Shown one piece after another: positions 18,216-26,240 of a stretch of 64,000 nt of DNA; positions within the stretch are counted from its first letter, which is position 1; each line of letters starts with the position of its first letter. Under the pieces are notes generated by a model. That model did no database searches. It saw only the letters and a list, made by a program, of their open reading frames with translations, and was not told the DNA's origin. This DNA is from CAXMQZ01 sp963719055 (GTDB taxonomy: Bacteria > Acidobacteriota > Thermoanaerobaculia > Multivoradales > JAHEKO01): positions 186,001-250,000 of the forward strand of contig CAVRAU010000023.1 of NCBI GenBank assembly GCA_963719055.1, in the 5' to 3' direction. Position numbers and translations under genes: made by a program.

Positions 18216-18902
18216 ATGAACACGAGAGACCACTCTCCACCGCTGCTCCAGGGCGGCTTTCACACCTGGTCTTTGCGAGGGGATCACTGCCAGATCGCCT
18301 TCCTGGGCAAGGGTCCCCAGCGGCAGCGACGACGGGCCTTCGAAGAGGCGGTCGGCCATCCTGGGCTGCGACTCTCCTGGCCCCACCAGATCCACTCCGC
18401 CACTGTCGTCGCAGCTCAAAGACGAGGCTCTTGCGGTGACGCTGACGCCCTGACGACCGATGAACGTGGTGTGGCTCTGTCGATCGCTACCGCCGATTGT
18501 GTGCCGATCGTGATTGCAGGACGACGGCACCTCGCCGCCATCCATGCAGGTTGGCGGGGTCTCGTCGGTCACATCATTCAGAGGACCCTCGACGAGCTCG
18601 CCGAGAAGCCCAGTTCCCTGAGAGCCTGGATTGGACCCGCAATCGGGGCCTGCTGCTACGAGGTCGGAGAGGATGTGGCCAGCCAGGTCGCGGACGCCAG
18701 CGACCCTGCGGTCCGCATCCACAGAGAGCCCAGACCCCATCTGGATCTCGCCGCAGCCGCCGAATGGCAACTATCGCGAGCCGGCGTCGAGCAGGTTCAT
18801 ACCGTATCGGTGTGTACCCGGTGTTCCCCCGCTTGGCTGTGGAGCTACCGCCGCGACCAGGACGAGGCTGGACGCAATTGGACCTTCGCCTGGCTGGAAT
18901 AG
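18216..18902 (+). CDS. pgeF: PgeF/YfiH-family multicopper-oxidoreductase-fold protein
   Basis: Member of the laccase-domain (Cu-oxidase_4) family; PgeF in E. coli removes wrongly inserted L-Ser from UDP-MurNAc during peptidoglycan synthesis, and other members act as purine nucleoside phosphorylases. The 228 residues include QIHSATVV, the zinc-site strand ATADCVPIVI, AAIHAGWRGLVGHI and WIGPAIGACCYEVGEDV, with the conserved His/Cys/His set. The ATG at 18216 is preferred because the upstream sequence to 18099 reads as non-coding leader, but no strong ribosome site is seen. It lies between ftsE and the small CTG-start gene. Confidence 0.9.
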   Translation: MNTRDHSPPLLQGGFHTWSLRGDHCQIAFLGKGPQRQRRRAFEEAVGHPGLRLSWPHQIHSATVVAAQRRGSCGDADALTTDERGVALSIATADCVPIVIAGRRHLAAIHAGWRGLVGHIIQRTLDELAEKPSSLRAWIGPAIGACCYEVGEDVASQVADASDPAVRIHREPRPHLDLAAAAEWQLSRAGVEQVHTVSVCTRCSPAWLWSYRRDQDEAGRNWTFAWLE

Positions 18903-18932
18903 GCCAGAGAGGACTGGCAGAAGCCGTCGGAG

Positions 18933-19220
18933 CTAGCGACGTCGCCGGACTCTGCGAGTGGGGTCGATGCCAACGGACTTGAGAAAGGACAGATCCGTGC
19001 TGTTGATCTTGAAGGTCGGCGCGGGTTGACCCGATTTGCCGTCGGTCAACTCGATCCCCTCTGGGGTCTCATCCTCCAACTTGCGATCGATCACCAGATA
19101 CACCGACCACCCCTCATCGCGAATCTGATCCATGGAACGGGTCACATCCGTCGAATTGGCCAGGGCCTCGGTGATCGCACCTCTCAGGTCCTGCAGCAGT
19201 TGGCGTAGTCTGGCGTCCAG
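18933..19220 (-). CDS. small conserved-looking protein, probable CTG start
   Basis: A 95-residue frame. No ATG exists upstream of the internal GTG at 19145, but AAGGAG sits 7 bases before a CTG at 19220, and reading from that CTG adds a good amphipathic helix (DARLRQLLQDLRGAITEAL) in the same frame. I therefore choose CTG. The middle (DEGWSVYLVIDRKLED) and the tail (INSTDLSFLKSVGIDP, then RRVRRRR) look like real protein. No known family recognised; no signal peptide. It converges on the pgeF gene and is back-to-back with the AmgK-like gene. Confidence 0.6.
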   Translation of the reverse strand: MDARLRQLLQDLRGAITEALANSTDVTRSMDQIRDEGWSVYLVIDRKLEDETPEGIELTDGKSGQPAPTFKINSTDLSFLKSVGIDPTRRVRRRR

Positions 19221-19274
19221 TGCGAGTCTCCTTGTTCGTCCACGGTCGAGCCCTGGCGATTATGATCATGGGAC

Positions 19275-19303
19275 CTGCACCTGTCAATTAGCTGTGCTAG
19301 CGT
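19275..19303 (+). promoter_or_regulatory. possible promoter of the AmgK-like gene
   Basis: CTGCAC (19275-19280), 17 bases, TAGCGT (19298-19303) with the extended TGTGC element; shares CTGTGCTAGC with the exbB promoter. The start codon at 19314 would be very close to the transcription start. Confidence 0.35.
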
Positions 19304-19313
19304 CCTGCCTTCC

Positions 19314-20294
19314 ATGACCAACGATACGTCCCAGAGCCTTCGAACCGACGCGGTCCTGGCCTGGCTCGACCAGCAAGGGCAGCAAGTCGAGGACTTCACG
19401 GAGCTGACCGGAGATGTCTCCCTGCGCCGCTACTTTCGGCTCAACTCTGCCGACAGTACCGCCATCGTGGCCGTCTACCCGTCGAACATCCGTGCTGCCT
19501 GCAGGAACTTTCTCGAAACCACCCGCCTACTCTCGCGAGCCGGTGTGCGTGTGCCCCGGGTCCTGGCCAGTGACTGCGAGCTCGGCTTGACTCTCCTGGA
19601 GGACCTGGGCTCCGATACGCTTTACGATCTGCGGGATACAGCCTCTGGGACATTGTCGGCCTATTTCTGGCGGGCCACGGCCGATCTGCAACGTATCCAG
19701 TCGCTGGCTCTCGAAGAGGTGGCACCCCTGAATCCGCCGCTGAATCGGGACTTGCTGTGGCGGGAGCTACAACAGACCTGGACCTCTTTGCTCGAGCCCC
19801 GGGGAGTGGTCGCAGACCCGGGATTCTCTAGAGCCCTCGAGGAGACGCTGCAGGAGCTCTGCCGGCTACTGGACACCGAGTCTCTCGTGCCCTGCCACCG
19901 TGACTTCATGAGCCGCAACTTCGTGCCCGTGGATCCGCATCCAGAGCTCGCGGTTCTCGATCACCAGGATCTGCGTCTCGGCCCCAGGCACTACGATCTG
20001 GCGTCACTGCTCAATGACAGCCTCTTCCCGCCCGCGACCCTCGAAGAAGAGATTCTTGCTCATCATCTGGGCGATGAGCCGGAGCAGCGCATTTCCTATC
20101 ATCGGGCTGCCGCTCAGAGGGCTCTCAAAGCCACGGGAACCTACGAGACCTTCGGTCTGCGAGGCGACACACGGCATCGGAAGCTGATTCCCGAGACAAT
20201 CGGCCGAGCTCTCCGACATCTGGGCCATCTGCCGGAAGCGACCGCGATCAGGAGTGAGCTCGGAGAGCGAGTGTCCCCTCTTCTCATCTGTTAG
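19314..20294 (+). CDS. aminoglycoside phosphotransferase-fold kinase (AmgK-like)
   Basis: A 326-residue APH-fold kinase. It has the two-lobe pattern with GDVSLRRYFRL for nucleotide binding, the catalytic loop LVPCHRDFMSRNFV and the metal-binding LDHQDLRLGPRHYDLASLL. This pattern and length match AmgK, the anomeric MurNAc/GlcNAc 1-kinase of the peptidoglycan salvage path in Pseudomonas; the salvage partner murU is not next to it, so the substrate is a suggestion. It is followed 39 bp later by tatA. Confidence 0.85.
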   Translation: MTNDTSQSLRTDAVLAWLDQQGQQVEDFTELTGDVSLRRYFRLNSADSTAIVAVYPSNIRAACRNFLETTRLLSRAGVRVPRVLASDCELGLTLLEDLGSDTLYDLRDTASGTLSAYFWRATADLQRIQSLALEEVAPLNPPLNRDLLWRELQQTWTSLLEPRGVVADPGFSRALEETLQELCRLLDTESLVPCHRDFMSRNFVPVDPHPELAVLDHQDLRLGPRHYDLASLLNDSLFPPATLEEEILAHHLGDEPEQRISYHRAAAQRALKATGTYETFGLRGDTRHRKLIPETIGRALRHLGHLPEATAIRSELGERVSPLLIC

Positions 20295-20333
20295 ACTGTT
20301 TTCTTGGAAGGATACTCAGGAGGCTTGAGATAG

Positions 20334-20516
20334 ATGCCAGGATTTCAGGAGCTGCTCATCATTCTCCTCATCGTCATCATCATTTTTGGCGCTTCCAAGC
20401 TTCCCCAGCTCGGCAAGGGCCTCGGCGAGGGGATTCGCAACTTCAAGAAGGGCTTGAGCCCGGATCAGGACAAGTCCCTGCCGGAGGGTGAGGACTCCTC
20501 CACCAAGCCGGAATGA
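20334..20516 (+). CDS. tatA: TatA/TatE-type twin-arginine translocase subunit
   Basis: A 60-residue protein with one N-terminal span (ELLIILLIVIIIFGASKLP), the conserved FG hinge, and an amphipathic helix (LGKGLGEGIRNFKKGL), followed by an acidic tail. This is the full TatA architecture. It forms the pore-like assembly for folded protein export with TatC, which is not in the window. AGGAGG lies about 12 bases upstream of the ATG. It ends 1 bp before the stop of the convergent lytic transglycosylase. Confidence 0.93.
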   Translation: MPGFQELLIILLIVIIIFGASKLPQLGKGLGEGIRNFKKGLSPDQDKSLPEGEDSSTKPE

Positions 20517-21245
20517 TCAGAAAAGCATCTCGCTAGCGCCCGAAGTCTGCCAGAGATTCCTCTGCAAACGGACGTAGCGTGTCAGAACCCGGTCCACATA
20601 GTGGCGGGTCTCTGGGAAGGGAGGCAGGCCGCCATAGCGCCTGACCATTCCGGGGCCAGCGTTGTAGCTCGCCAAGGCCAGGGCCACATCACCGTTGAAT
20701 TGATCCAGCAGGCGGACGAAATACCGGGCCCCTACCTCGATGTTGACCTCCGGCTCCAGGAGATCCTCTACCGAATAGAACCCGGCCGTTCGGGGCATGA
20801 CTTGCATCAACCCCAGGGCACCCTGCGGAGAGATGGCATAGGGGTTGAAACCCGATTCCGTCTTGATGATCGAGGCCAATAGCAGGCCATCGATGCTGAG
20901 TCGCTCGGCGGTATCATGGATGAGCTCACCGTACGGCAGATCCGTGACCAGATCCCGGCGGTCGGCATCGGCTCCATACTCGCTGAAGAGCTCGAAGCTC
21001 TGTCGCCGCTGCCGCACCGCGCCAGCCAGGTCCGTGGGCTCGAATACCCTGAACTCGTCCGACAATGGATGGCCAAGAACCCATTCCGCCAGCTCTTCGA
21101 GTACATAGATCTCCTCTAGAGAGGGTGGCGACGGTCGCTCATCAGGAACCGATGGCAGGGTGGGGGGCGAGCTGAGTGATACGACGCCAAACAGAATCAC
21201 CCCGGCGGTCACCCGGGAGGCACGACTGAGAATCTGTTGGCTCAT
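20517..21245 (-). CDS. lytic transglycosylase (SLT domain)
   Basis: Periplasmic enzyme that cleaves peptidoglycan with formation of 1,6-anhydroMurNAc. The 242 residues begin with a signal peptide (RVTAGVILFGVVSLSS). The SLT domain occupies the second half: catalytic Glu in KTESGFNPYAIS, then GALGLMQVMPRTA, NIEVGARYF and LALASYNAGPG. There is an N-terminal region of about 90 residues without recognised domain. Promoter elements lie at 21289-21317. Confidence 0.93.
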   Translation of the reverse strand: MSQQILSRASRVTAGVILFGVVSLSSPPTLPSVPDERPSPPSLEEIYVLEELAEWVLGHPLSDEFRVFEPTDLAGAVRQRRQSFELFSEYGADADRRDLVTDLPYGELIHDTAERLSIDGLLLASIIKTESGFNPYAISPQGALGLMQVMPRTAGFYSVEDLLEPEVNIEVGARYFVRLLDQFNGDVALALASYNAGPGMVRRYGGLPPFPETRHYVDRVLTRYVRLQRNLWQTSGASEMLF

Positions 21246-21288
21246 GGCGATCTTTCCAAATCAACTGCGACTGCTAGGCTTGAGAGTC

Positions 21289-21317
21289 ATTATCCCCCAT
21301 TGGGGGCATATCAACCA
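21289..21317 (-). promoter_or_regulatory. putative promoter/operator of the lytic transglycosylase gene
   Basis: On the minus strand GATAAT (21294-21289) is a good -10 box; TGGTTG lies 17 bases upstream. Between them is a perfect inverted repeat, ccccc-att-ggggg at 21293-21305, a possible regulator site. Confidence 0.4.
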
Positions 21318-21342
21318 CAGCGCGTTTCATTTCTTGGGTTTA

Positions 21343-21371
21343 TTGAAAACGCAGCCGGTGGCCCCGGCTGC
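21343..21371 (-). terminator. terminator after the Fis-type gene
   Basis: Eight-bp perfect stem (gcagccgg / ccggctgc) with a 5-base loop, followed on the minus strand by GTTTTC. It sits 38 bp past the stop of the Fis-type gene. Confidence 0.55.
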
Positions 21372-21409
21372 GAAGAGATTCTACCACGACTTCGGTCTTC
21401 TTGCTGAAT

Positions 21410-21679
21410 CTAGTGTCGCAGATTGCGGCGGCGACGCGCGGTCACCGCCCCGATGTCTCGGGCGGCAATCCCCAGATCGCTGACTTTATTCCTCAGGGTG
21501 TTGCGGTGGACTCCCAATGATCGCGCAGAGCGGGATAAGTTGCCCTCGTTGGTGCGTAGTGTGGCGACTATGAATTGTTTTTCGAACTCTCGCCGAGCCT
21601 GATCCAGAGGGACTCCGCGTCGTACCAACTCATCCACGATCTGGCCTAGCCGCCCGTTGAGATTCTGCTTCGTCACCAC
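21410..21679 (-). CDS. stand-alone Fis-type helix-turn-helix protein
   Basis: An 89-residue protein whose only domain is the Fis/NtrC-type C-terminal HTH: DQARREFEKQFIVATLRTN, then GNLSRSARSLGVHRNTLRNK. It ends with an arginine-rich tail (TARRRRNLRH). No receiver or AAA+ domain precedes it, so it is a small nucleoid-type or regulatory DNA-binding protein, not a sigma-54 activator. Starts at a GTG. Target unknown; its neighbours are the lytic transglycosylase and the LysM gene. Confidence 0.85.
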   Translation of the reverse strand: MVTKQNLNGRLGQIVDELVRRGVPLDQARREFEKQFIVATLRTNEGNLSRSARSLGVHRNTLRNKVSDLGIAARDIGAVTARRRRNLRH

Positions 21680-21761
21680 GCCCCTCTCGATGCTTTCGGA
21701 GGTCGATCAGATTACCACAGTTGCAGACCCGGTCGAAAGACCCAAAACGGTTCGAGTGGAG

Positions 21762-21792
21762 ACAAAAAGAGAAGCGCGGGCTGCCCCGCGCT
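21762..21792 (-). terminator. terminator of the LysM gene
   Basis: Eight-bp stem (agcgcggg / cccgcgct) with a 4-base loop, followed on the minus strand by TCTCTTTTTG; 24 bp past the LysM stop. Confidence 0.7.
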
Positions 21793-21816
21793 CCGGATTC
21801 ACGACTCCTGAAGAAT

Positions 21817-22980
21817 CTAGTAGGTCTTGGGCTCGAGTCTATCGCCGAGGTGAACCGTGTATCTCGAGTCCAGGATCTTGGCCATGGAGGCCTGCTCGGT
21901 GACCGACAGGACCGCCAACTCACCGACGAGCAGAGGCGGCAGACCCTGAGGCGTCTCGCGGTAGATCGCGAAGAGATCGCCAGGGGCGACATCGTCGGCG
22001 GCGCCGCGATCGATGTAGACCACATGACCTTGCCCCAGGGAGAACAAGTTGTCATTGGACTTGATGATATAAGGCGCGTCGACCAGCTCTTCGGCCGGGA
22101 CGGGATCGTTGACACCCATCAAGCCCGAACGACGAGCCAGCGGCACCGGCTCGGGCGTGAACGGCTTGAGAAGATCTCCGACACCAATGGGGTTGCAGGC
22201 ATGGACGATCTCGGCAATGGCCGTGGTCTCTTGCACCGACAGAATCCGCGCTCGCCCCACATAGCGAAAGAAGTACCCGACCGGCTGGCGGCTCGCCGGG
22301 TGATCGACGCGACCCTCCGGTCTCATGATCGTGTAGATGCTGCCCGGCATCTGGCCCGCCTCTCGCCCACCATCGATGTAGATGATATCCGCGGTGGAGA
22401 GATTGAGGATGACGCTGGCTGCGCCAGAGTAATGGAGATGGGACCCTGGGATATCACCGGAGCTGACGGCGTACTCGCTGCCGAGGACGGTGCTGTCATA
22501 CGGCACGTTCTTGTCACCGATGAAGCCACTGCAGTAGATATCATCTTCGCTACCCAGAGGTACAGGTGGCGACGAGGTACGGTCGAGATCCAAGCCCCCT
22601 CCGGCGCCGGCATCGGCCATGTCATCTCCGGTCGAGCCATCCCCTGCGGCAAGCTCGTCGATGGAGGTCACCTCGACTCCGACGACCAGCGGGTCACCGG
22701 GATAGATCCAATGTGCATCCTGAATGTACTGGTTACGCTCCCAGAGCTGCGGCCAGAGGTAGGGGTCGCCATAGTACTGGCTGGAGAGATCCCAGAGTGT
22801 GTCACCCTTCTGGATGATGTAGACCTCGGCATCCTCTGGAAACGATGTCGGCGGCTGCCAAGCAGTCCAATGGTCTCCAACGAGTTGGAGGTTTCCTGGC
22901 GGCTGGTCCGCGGCGCCAAGCCCTCCGGCCCCGAGGACCAGAACGGCCAAGGCCAGGAAAGCTGATTTACGAGATGTCAT
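21817..22980 (-). CDS. secreted LysM-domain protein
   Basis: A 387-residue exported protein. Residues 1-22 are a signal peptide (AFLALAVLVLGAGGLGA). A LysM domain lies near residues 50-100 (VYIIQKGDTLWDLSSQYYG, LWPQLWERNQYI), which binds peptidoglycan glycan chains. The rest is a beta-rich region (GDIPGSHLHYSG, DIIYIDGG, VGYFFRYVGRARIL, VVYIDRGAADDVAPGDLFAIY), a repeated pattern seen in LysM proteins of similar phyla with unknown role. Start at ATG 22980 follows an AGGAGG by about 8 bases. Has its own promoter and terminator. Confidence 0.85.
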   Translation of the reverse strand: MTSRKSAFLALAVLVLGAGGLGAADQPPGNLQLVGDHWTAWQPPTSFPEDAEVYIIQKGDTLWDLSSQYYGDPYLWPQLWERNQYIQDAHWIYPGDPLVVGVEVTSIDELAAGDGSTGDDMADAGAGGGLDLDRTSSPPVPLGSEDDIYCSGFIGDKNVPYDSTVLGSEYAVSSGDIPGSHLHYSGAASVILNLSTADIIYIDGGREAGQMPGSIYTIMRPEGRVDHPASRQPVGYFFRYVGRARILSVQETTAIAEIVHACNPIGVGDLLKPFTPEPVPLARRSGLMGVNDPVPAEELVDAPYIIKSNDNLFSLGQGHVVYIDRGAADDVAPGDLFAIYRETPQGLPPLLVGELAVLSVTEQASMAKILDSRYTVHLGDRLEPKTY

Positions 22981-23022
22981 ACCTGGGCCTCCTATGCAAC
23001 CTGAGCGGTCGTAAGTCTATAA

Positions 23023-23041
23023 ATATGCATCAGATATGCAT
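23023..23041. promoter_or_regulatory. double ATATGCAT element in the lysM leader
   Basis: Two copies of atatgcat (23023-23030 and 23034-23041) spaced by three bases, each containing the palindrome ATGCAT, in an AT-rich island of a high-GC region, between the lysM promoter and start. Looks like an operator or an RNA element; nothing known matches. Confidence 0.4.
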
Positions 23042-23059
23042 TTCTAGCGATCGAGAACC

Positions 23060-23088
23060 AAGCTACACGCAAAAAATCGGACTGTCAA
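23060..23088 (-). promoter_or_regulatory. sigma-70 promoter of the LysM gene
   Basis: On the minus strand a perfect TTGACA (23088-23083), a 17-base spacer, and TAGCTT (23065-23060). It gives a leader of about 70 bases before the LysM ATG. Confidence 0.65.
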
Positions 23089-23113
23089 GGAAGTGGCTCA
23101 CCGGGTCGGCCCA

Positions 23114-23953
23114 TCAGCCGTCGAGGCTTGCCAGCCGATCCTCGGCCATCACTGCCGCCCCCGAGTCGGGAAACCGGCGCTTGACCTCATCGTACCGATC
23201 ACGGGCTCCATCGCGGTCGCCCAACTTCTCCAGGCAATCACCCTCTTTGATGAGCGCATCCGGGACCTTGTTACCATCCGGGTACTTCTGCAGCACTTCT
23301 CGAAAGGCCGCCAGGGCGCCGCGAGTGTCCCCTCGAGAGTAGCGGCTCTCGCCGATCCAGAACTGGGCGTTGTCGGAGAGCTCGGTGGAAGGATACGCTT
23401 GGAGAAACCGCTGAAAGCTCGCCTCGGCATCCAGATATTTTCCCTGATGGTACAGGGTATAGCCGCGGTCATAGAGGGCCTGGGCGGCTGGCTCCACTGG
23501 CTGCAGCGTGGTCGGCGGTTGATCGCTGGCAGAGCTCGAGGCTAGGGACTCATCGGTAGAAGGGACGCCCGAGCCATCCGCAGCGTCGGTTGCGGCGCCC
23601 ATGGCGGGTCCAGGCTCCAAGTCCGTCTCTTCGATAGAAGGCTCGCTGGTGTTGCTGACTGGAGGCGGTGTCTGGAAAGACCGGGGTGGCTCCGTGATGA
23701 CGGCCGCGGGCTCCATCGCCCCTGTCGGCGTACCACCGGCCAGCCTCTCCTCGAGCCTGGTGACTTGCGCTCGCAGGCGATCCATTTCGACCTCGGTCAC
23801 GGCTGCCTGTTCTTGCAGTTCGAGGATGCGTTCTTTCATCTCGGATAGATCGCGCGACGAATCGACTTGTCCTGACGACGGACCCGACGAGGCGCAGGCC
23901 CCGGTCAGCAGGGTGACAATGGCAACAAAGGAGAGCGATGGCATCCGATTCAT
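23114..23953 (-). CDS. cpoB: CpoB/YbgF-like periplasmic lipoprotein
   Basis: A 279-residue protein with a lipoprotein signal (VTLLTGAC, lipid Cys near residue 20), a coiled coil (LSEMKERILELQEQAAVTEVE, read in parts), a Pro/Ser/Thr linker and a C-terminal block of three TPRs (LYDRGYTLYHQGKYLDAEA, IGESRYSRGDTRGALAAF). This is the CpoB/YbgF plan; CpoB coordinates outer-membrane constriction and peptidoglycan synthesis. The tol-pal genes are not beside it. It follows bamD by 23 bp and is probably cotranscribed with it. Confidence 0.85.
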   Translation of the reverse strand: MNRMPSLSFVAIVTLLTGACASSGPSSGQVDSSRDLSEMKERILELQEQAAVTEVEMDRLRAQVTRLEERLAGGTPTGAMEPAAVITEPPRSFQTPPPVSNTSEPSIEETDLEPGPAMGAATDAADGSGVPSTDESLASSSASDQPPTTLQPVEPAAQALYDRGYTLYHQGKYLDAEASFQRFLQAYPSTELSDNAQFWIGESRYSRGDTRGALAAFREVLQKYPDGNKVPDALIKEGDCLEKLGDRDGARDRYDEVKRRFPDSGAAVMAEDRLASLDG

Positions 23954-23976
23954 GATTGCTTCTTCACTTTCTTTTC

Positions 23977-24747
23977 CTATCTCTTGAATCTATCGGTGTT
24001 GGGTATCTTCTTGACGAATGGACTGTCCGGGTACTCTGCGCGCAACTGTTCGAAGAGCTTGATCCCTTCGTCCGGCTTGCCGCCCTTACCGTAGATCGTT
24101 CCCAGAAGAAACAAGACCTTGTCCATTTCTTCGAATCCCGGATAATCCTCGATAAGACCCTCCAACCTCGACCCCGCAGCGGTGTAGAGCCGCCGCCGGT
24201 AGTTGTATCGACCCACCCTGTATTCGTGCTCGGCCAAGGCGTTGCGAATCTGGACGATCTGGGCCTCGACCTCCTCGACATAGCTGCTGGTCGGGTAGAG
24301 CTGCGAGACCCCTTCGAACGCGGTCAGTGCCTTGAGGGTCGCGGTCTGATCCCGATCGGGTTTGAGCATCTGCTCCGCCAGGCAGTGCGCGATCTGCATT
24401 TGAACGTAGTCGGAGCGGTCGCTGGTCGGGAACCGATTCAAGAAGTCTCGATACTTGGCCTCGGCCTTGACGAAGTTCGCGGTCCCTCCTGCCAGAAAAT
24501 AGGAATCTGCCGACAGCAGGAGGGCCTCGCGCCCGCTCGCCGAGTTGGGGGCGACCTCGAATGCGTGATCCAGGTACTGCGTCGCCTCCCTGTACTTTTC
24601 CCGGTCCATCAACTCCTTGCCCTTGGTCAGGGCCTCATCGGCAGACAACCGCAGAATCGGGTCCTCTTTGATGCCTCCCTTGCAGGACACGAAGGTCAGG
24701 ACCACCATCACCAAGAGGGCTGGGAATTTCAACTTTGAGCTTCTCAT
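23977..24747 (-). CDS. bamD: outer-membrane assembly lipoprotein BamD
   Basis: Component of the BAM complex that inserts beta-barrel proteins in the outer membrane. The 256 residues have a lipoprotein signal (LLVMVVLTFVSC, lipid Cys near residue 22) and five TPR-like units, including EALTKGKELMDREKYREATQ, KYRDFLNRFPTSDRSDYVQMQ and the conserved ADYEAQIVQIRNALAEHE-like helix. The start overlaps the end of rpe by 4 bp. Frame intact. Confidence 0.9.
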   Translation of the reverse strand: MRSSKLKFPALLVMVVLTFVSCKGGIKEDPILRLSADEALTKGKELMDREKYREATQYLDHAFEVAPNSASGREALLLSADSYFLAGGTANFVKAEAKYRDFLNRFPTSDRSDYVQMQIAHCLAEQMLKPDRDQTATLKALTAFEGVSQLYPTSSYVEEVEAQIVQIRNALAEHEYRVGRYNYRRRLYTAAGSRLEGLIEDYPGFEEMDKVLFLLGTIYGKGGKPDEGIKLFEQLRAEYPDSPFVKKIPNTDRFKR

Positions 24748-25406
24748 CCGGATTCCATCTCCGCAAGTCTCCGCAGCTCCTTCATCGCCGCTGCGGGGTC
24801 AGCCGCTCCAAAGACCGCGGACCCCGCCACACACAAGTCCACCCCGGCCCCGACGACCTGCTGAATCGTGCCGGGCCCGACTCCCCCATCCATGGCGATG
24901 GTGAGAGGGGTACCGGTCTGGCGGGCCATCTCGCGCAGACGCCGCGCCTTGTCCAGAACATAGGGCAGGAAAGGCTGGCCGGCAAACCCTGGATTGACCG
25001 ACATCAACATCACATAATCCGCGGCCGGCAGGACATCCACCAACATTTCCACTGGCGTGGCCGGATTCAGAGCCACCCCGGCCTTGGCCCCCGCCTGACG
25101 AATCCTGTTCAGCGTGCGATCGAGATGAACGGCCGCCTCCCAATGAACCGATAACCAGGCGGCTCCAGACTCCAGATACTCGTCCAGAAGTCGGTCCGGA
25201 TTCGACACCATCAAATGGACTTCCATGGGCAGGTCGGTGCGCGCCCTCAGGGCATGCATCACCGGTAGCCCGATCGTCAGATTCGGGACGAAGTGACCAT
25301 CCATGACATCCACATGGATGAGGTCGGCGCCACCACGAGCGCAAAGATCGGCAGCACCTTTGAGGTCGGCGAGGTCGGCGGCGAGAATGGAAGGTGAAAG
25401 CAACAT
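24744..25406 (-). CDS. rpe: ribulose-phosphate 3-epimerase
   Basis: Interconverts ribulose 5-phosphate and xylulose 5-phosphate in the pentose phosphate pathway. The 220-residue TIM barrel shows SPSILAADLADL at the start, HVDVMDGHFVPNLTIG with metal ligands, MLMSVNPGFAGQPF and the second metal Asp in AMDGGVGPGTI. Intact. It lies 10 bp after the PASTA gene and overlaps bamD. Confidence 0.97.
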   Translation of the reverse strand: MLLSPSILAADLADLKGAADLCARGGADLIHVDVMDGHFVPNLTIGLPVMHALRARTDLPMEVHLMVSNPDRLLDEYLESGAAWLSVHWEAAVHLDRTLNRIRQAGAKAGVALNPATPVEMLVDVLPAADYVMLMSVNPGFAGQPFLPYVLDKARRLREMARQTGTPLTIAMDGGVGPGTIQQVVGAGVDLCVAGSAVFGAADPAAAMKELRRLAEMESG

Positions 25407-25416
25407 CGCAGGGCCC

Positions 25417-26181
25417 CTAGCCGTTGGTCGTCACCACCAGAGAGATCACATCCTGACGGCCCAGAATATGGCCCGGCAAGGGATACTGTCGCAGGATGAC
25501 GCCCGGTGAGAACCCCTCATAGGGTTCGAATTTGATACTGCCAAGACGAAAACCACGTCTCTCGAAGAAATGTCGTACGGCTTCAAGATCTCTATACGCC
25601 AGATCAGGCATGACATAGCTGTCCGCGCGACTGGCGGCAGACAGGAACAGGGCGACTGTCGTCCCACGTCCGACCTGTGCATCCGAGGCGGGGGCCTGCT
25701 CGACCACCGTACCGGGGAGCACCCCATAACTGAAAACGTTGACGATTCGACCAATCCCCAGACCCGCAGACGTCAGTTCAACCTGTGCCGCCTGCAGCGC
25801 TTGGCCCTCCACCCCCGGCACCGTGAGTCGTTCGGGGCCGAGGGAGACCCCCACTTCCACCGCGGCGCCGCGCTTCATCAAGCCTCCAGGATTCGGTGAC
25901 TGTTCCAGGACATGCCCAGCCGGGATCTCCTCATCGAAGCGGTCTGAACTGTACTGTCGGCGCAATCGCAGACCATGATCGGCCAGGAGGGAGTCCACGT
26001 CTGCCTCGGGCAAGCCGACGAGATCTGGCACCGAGGTCACCCCGCTGCGCACGAAGAGGCTGAAGGAGAAGTACCCGACAATCACAAAGATGGCGAGAAG
26101 AGCCGCCCCATAGGACAGCCAACCGAGACCCCGAGCCACCCGCCGTAACATGCGCGGGAGTCTAGCAGCCAGCAGGTCCAT
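25417..26181 (-). CDS. membrane-anchored PASTA-domain protein without kinase
   Basis: About 254 residues: a short basic cytoplasmic tail, one span (YGAALLAIFVIVGYFSFSLF), then three PASTA domains (TSVPDLVGLPEADVDSLL; LTVPGVEGQALQAAQVEL; VMPDLAYRDLEAVRHFF), each with a bulky partner segment ending near a P-G turn. PASTA domains bind peptidoglycan stem peptides and usually follow a Ser/Thr kinase or a penicillin-binding protein; here neither catalytic part exists. Possible starts are 26205, 26181 and 26151; none has a clear ribosome site, and 26181 is a compromise. It is head of the rpe-bamD-cpoB run. Confidence 0.85.
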   Translation of the reverse strand: MDLLAARLPRMLRRVARGLGWLSYGAALLAIFVIVGYFSFSLFVRSGVTSVPDLVGLPEADVDSLLADHGLRLRRQYSSDRFDEEIPAGHVLEQSPNPGGLMKRGAAVEVGVSLGPERLTVPGVEGQALQAAQVELTSAGLGIGRIVNVFSYGVLPGTVVEQAPASDAQVGRGTTVALFLSAASRADSYVMPDLAYRDLEAVRHFFERRGFRLGSIKFEPYEGFSPGVILRQYPLPGHILGRQDVISLVVTTNG

Positions 26182-26240
26182 GCCCAAGCGACACTGCCGA
26201 CCCACCGGGGCCCCCGAATGTGGAAAGATACGGCCTGATC

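Noticed and set aside
21721..22965. 414-codon plus-strand frame opposite the LysM gene
   Set aside because: No recognisable domains; the minus-strand LysM frame has signal peptide, promoter and terminator.
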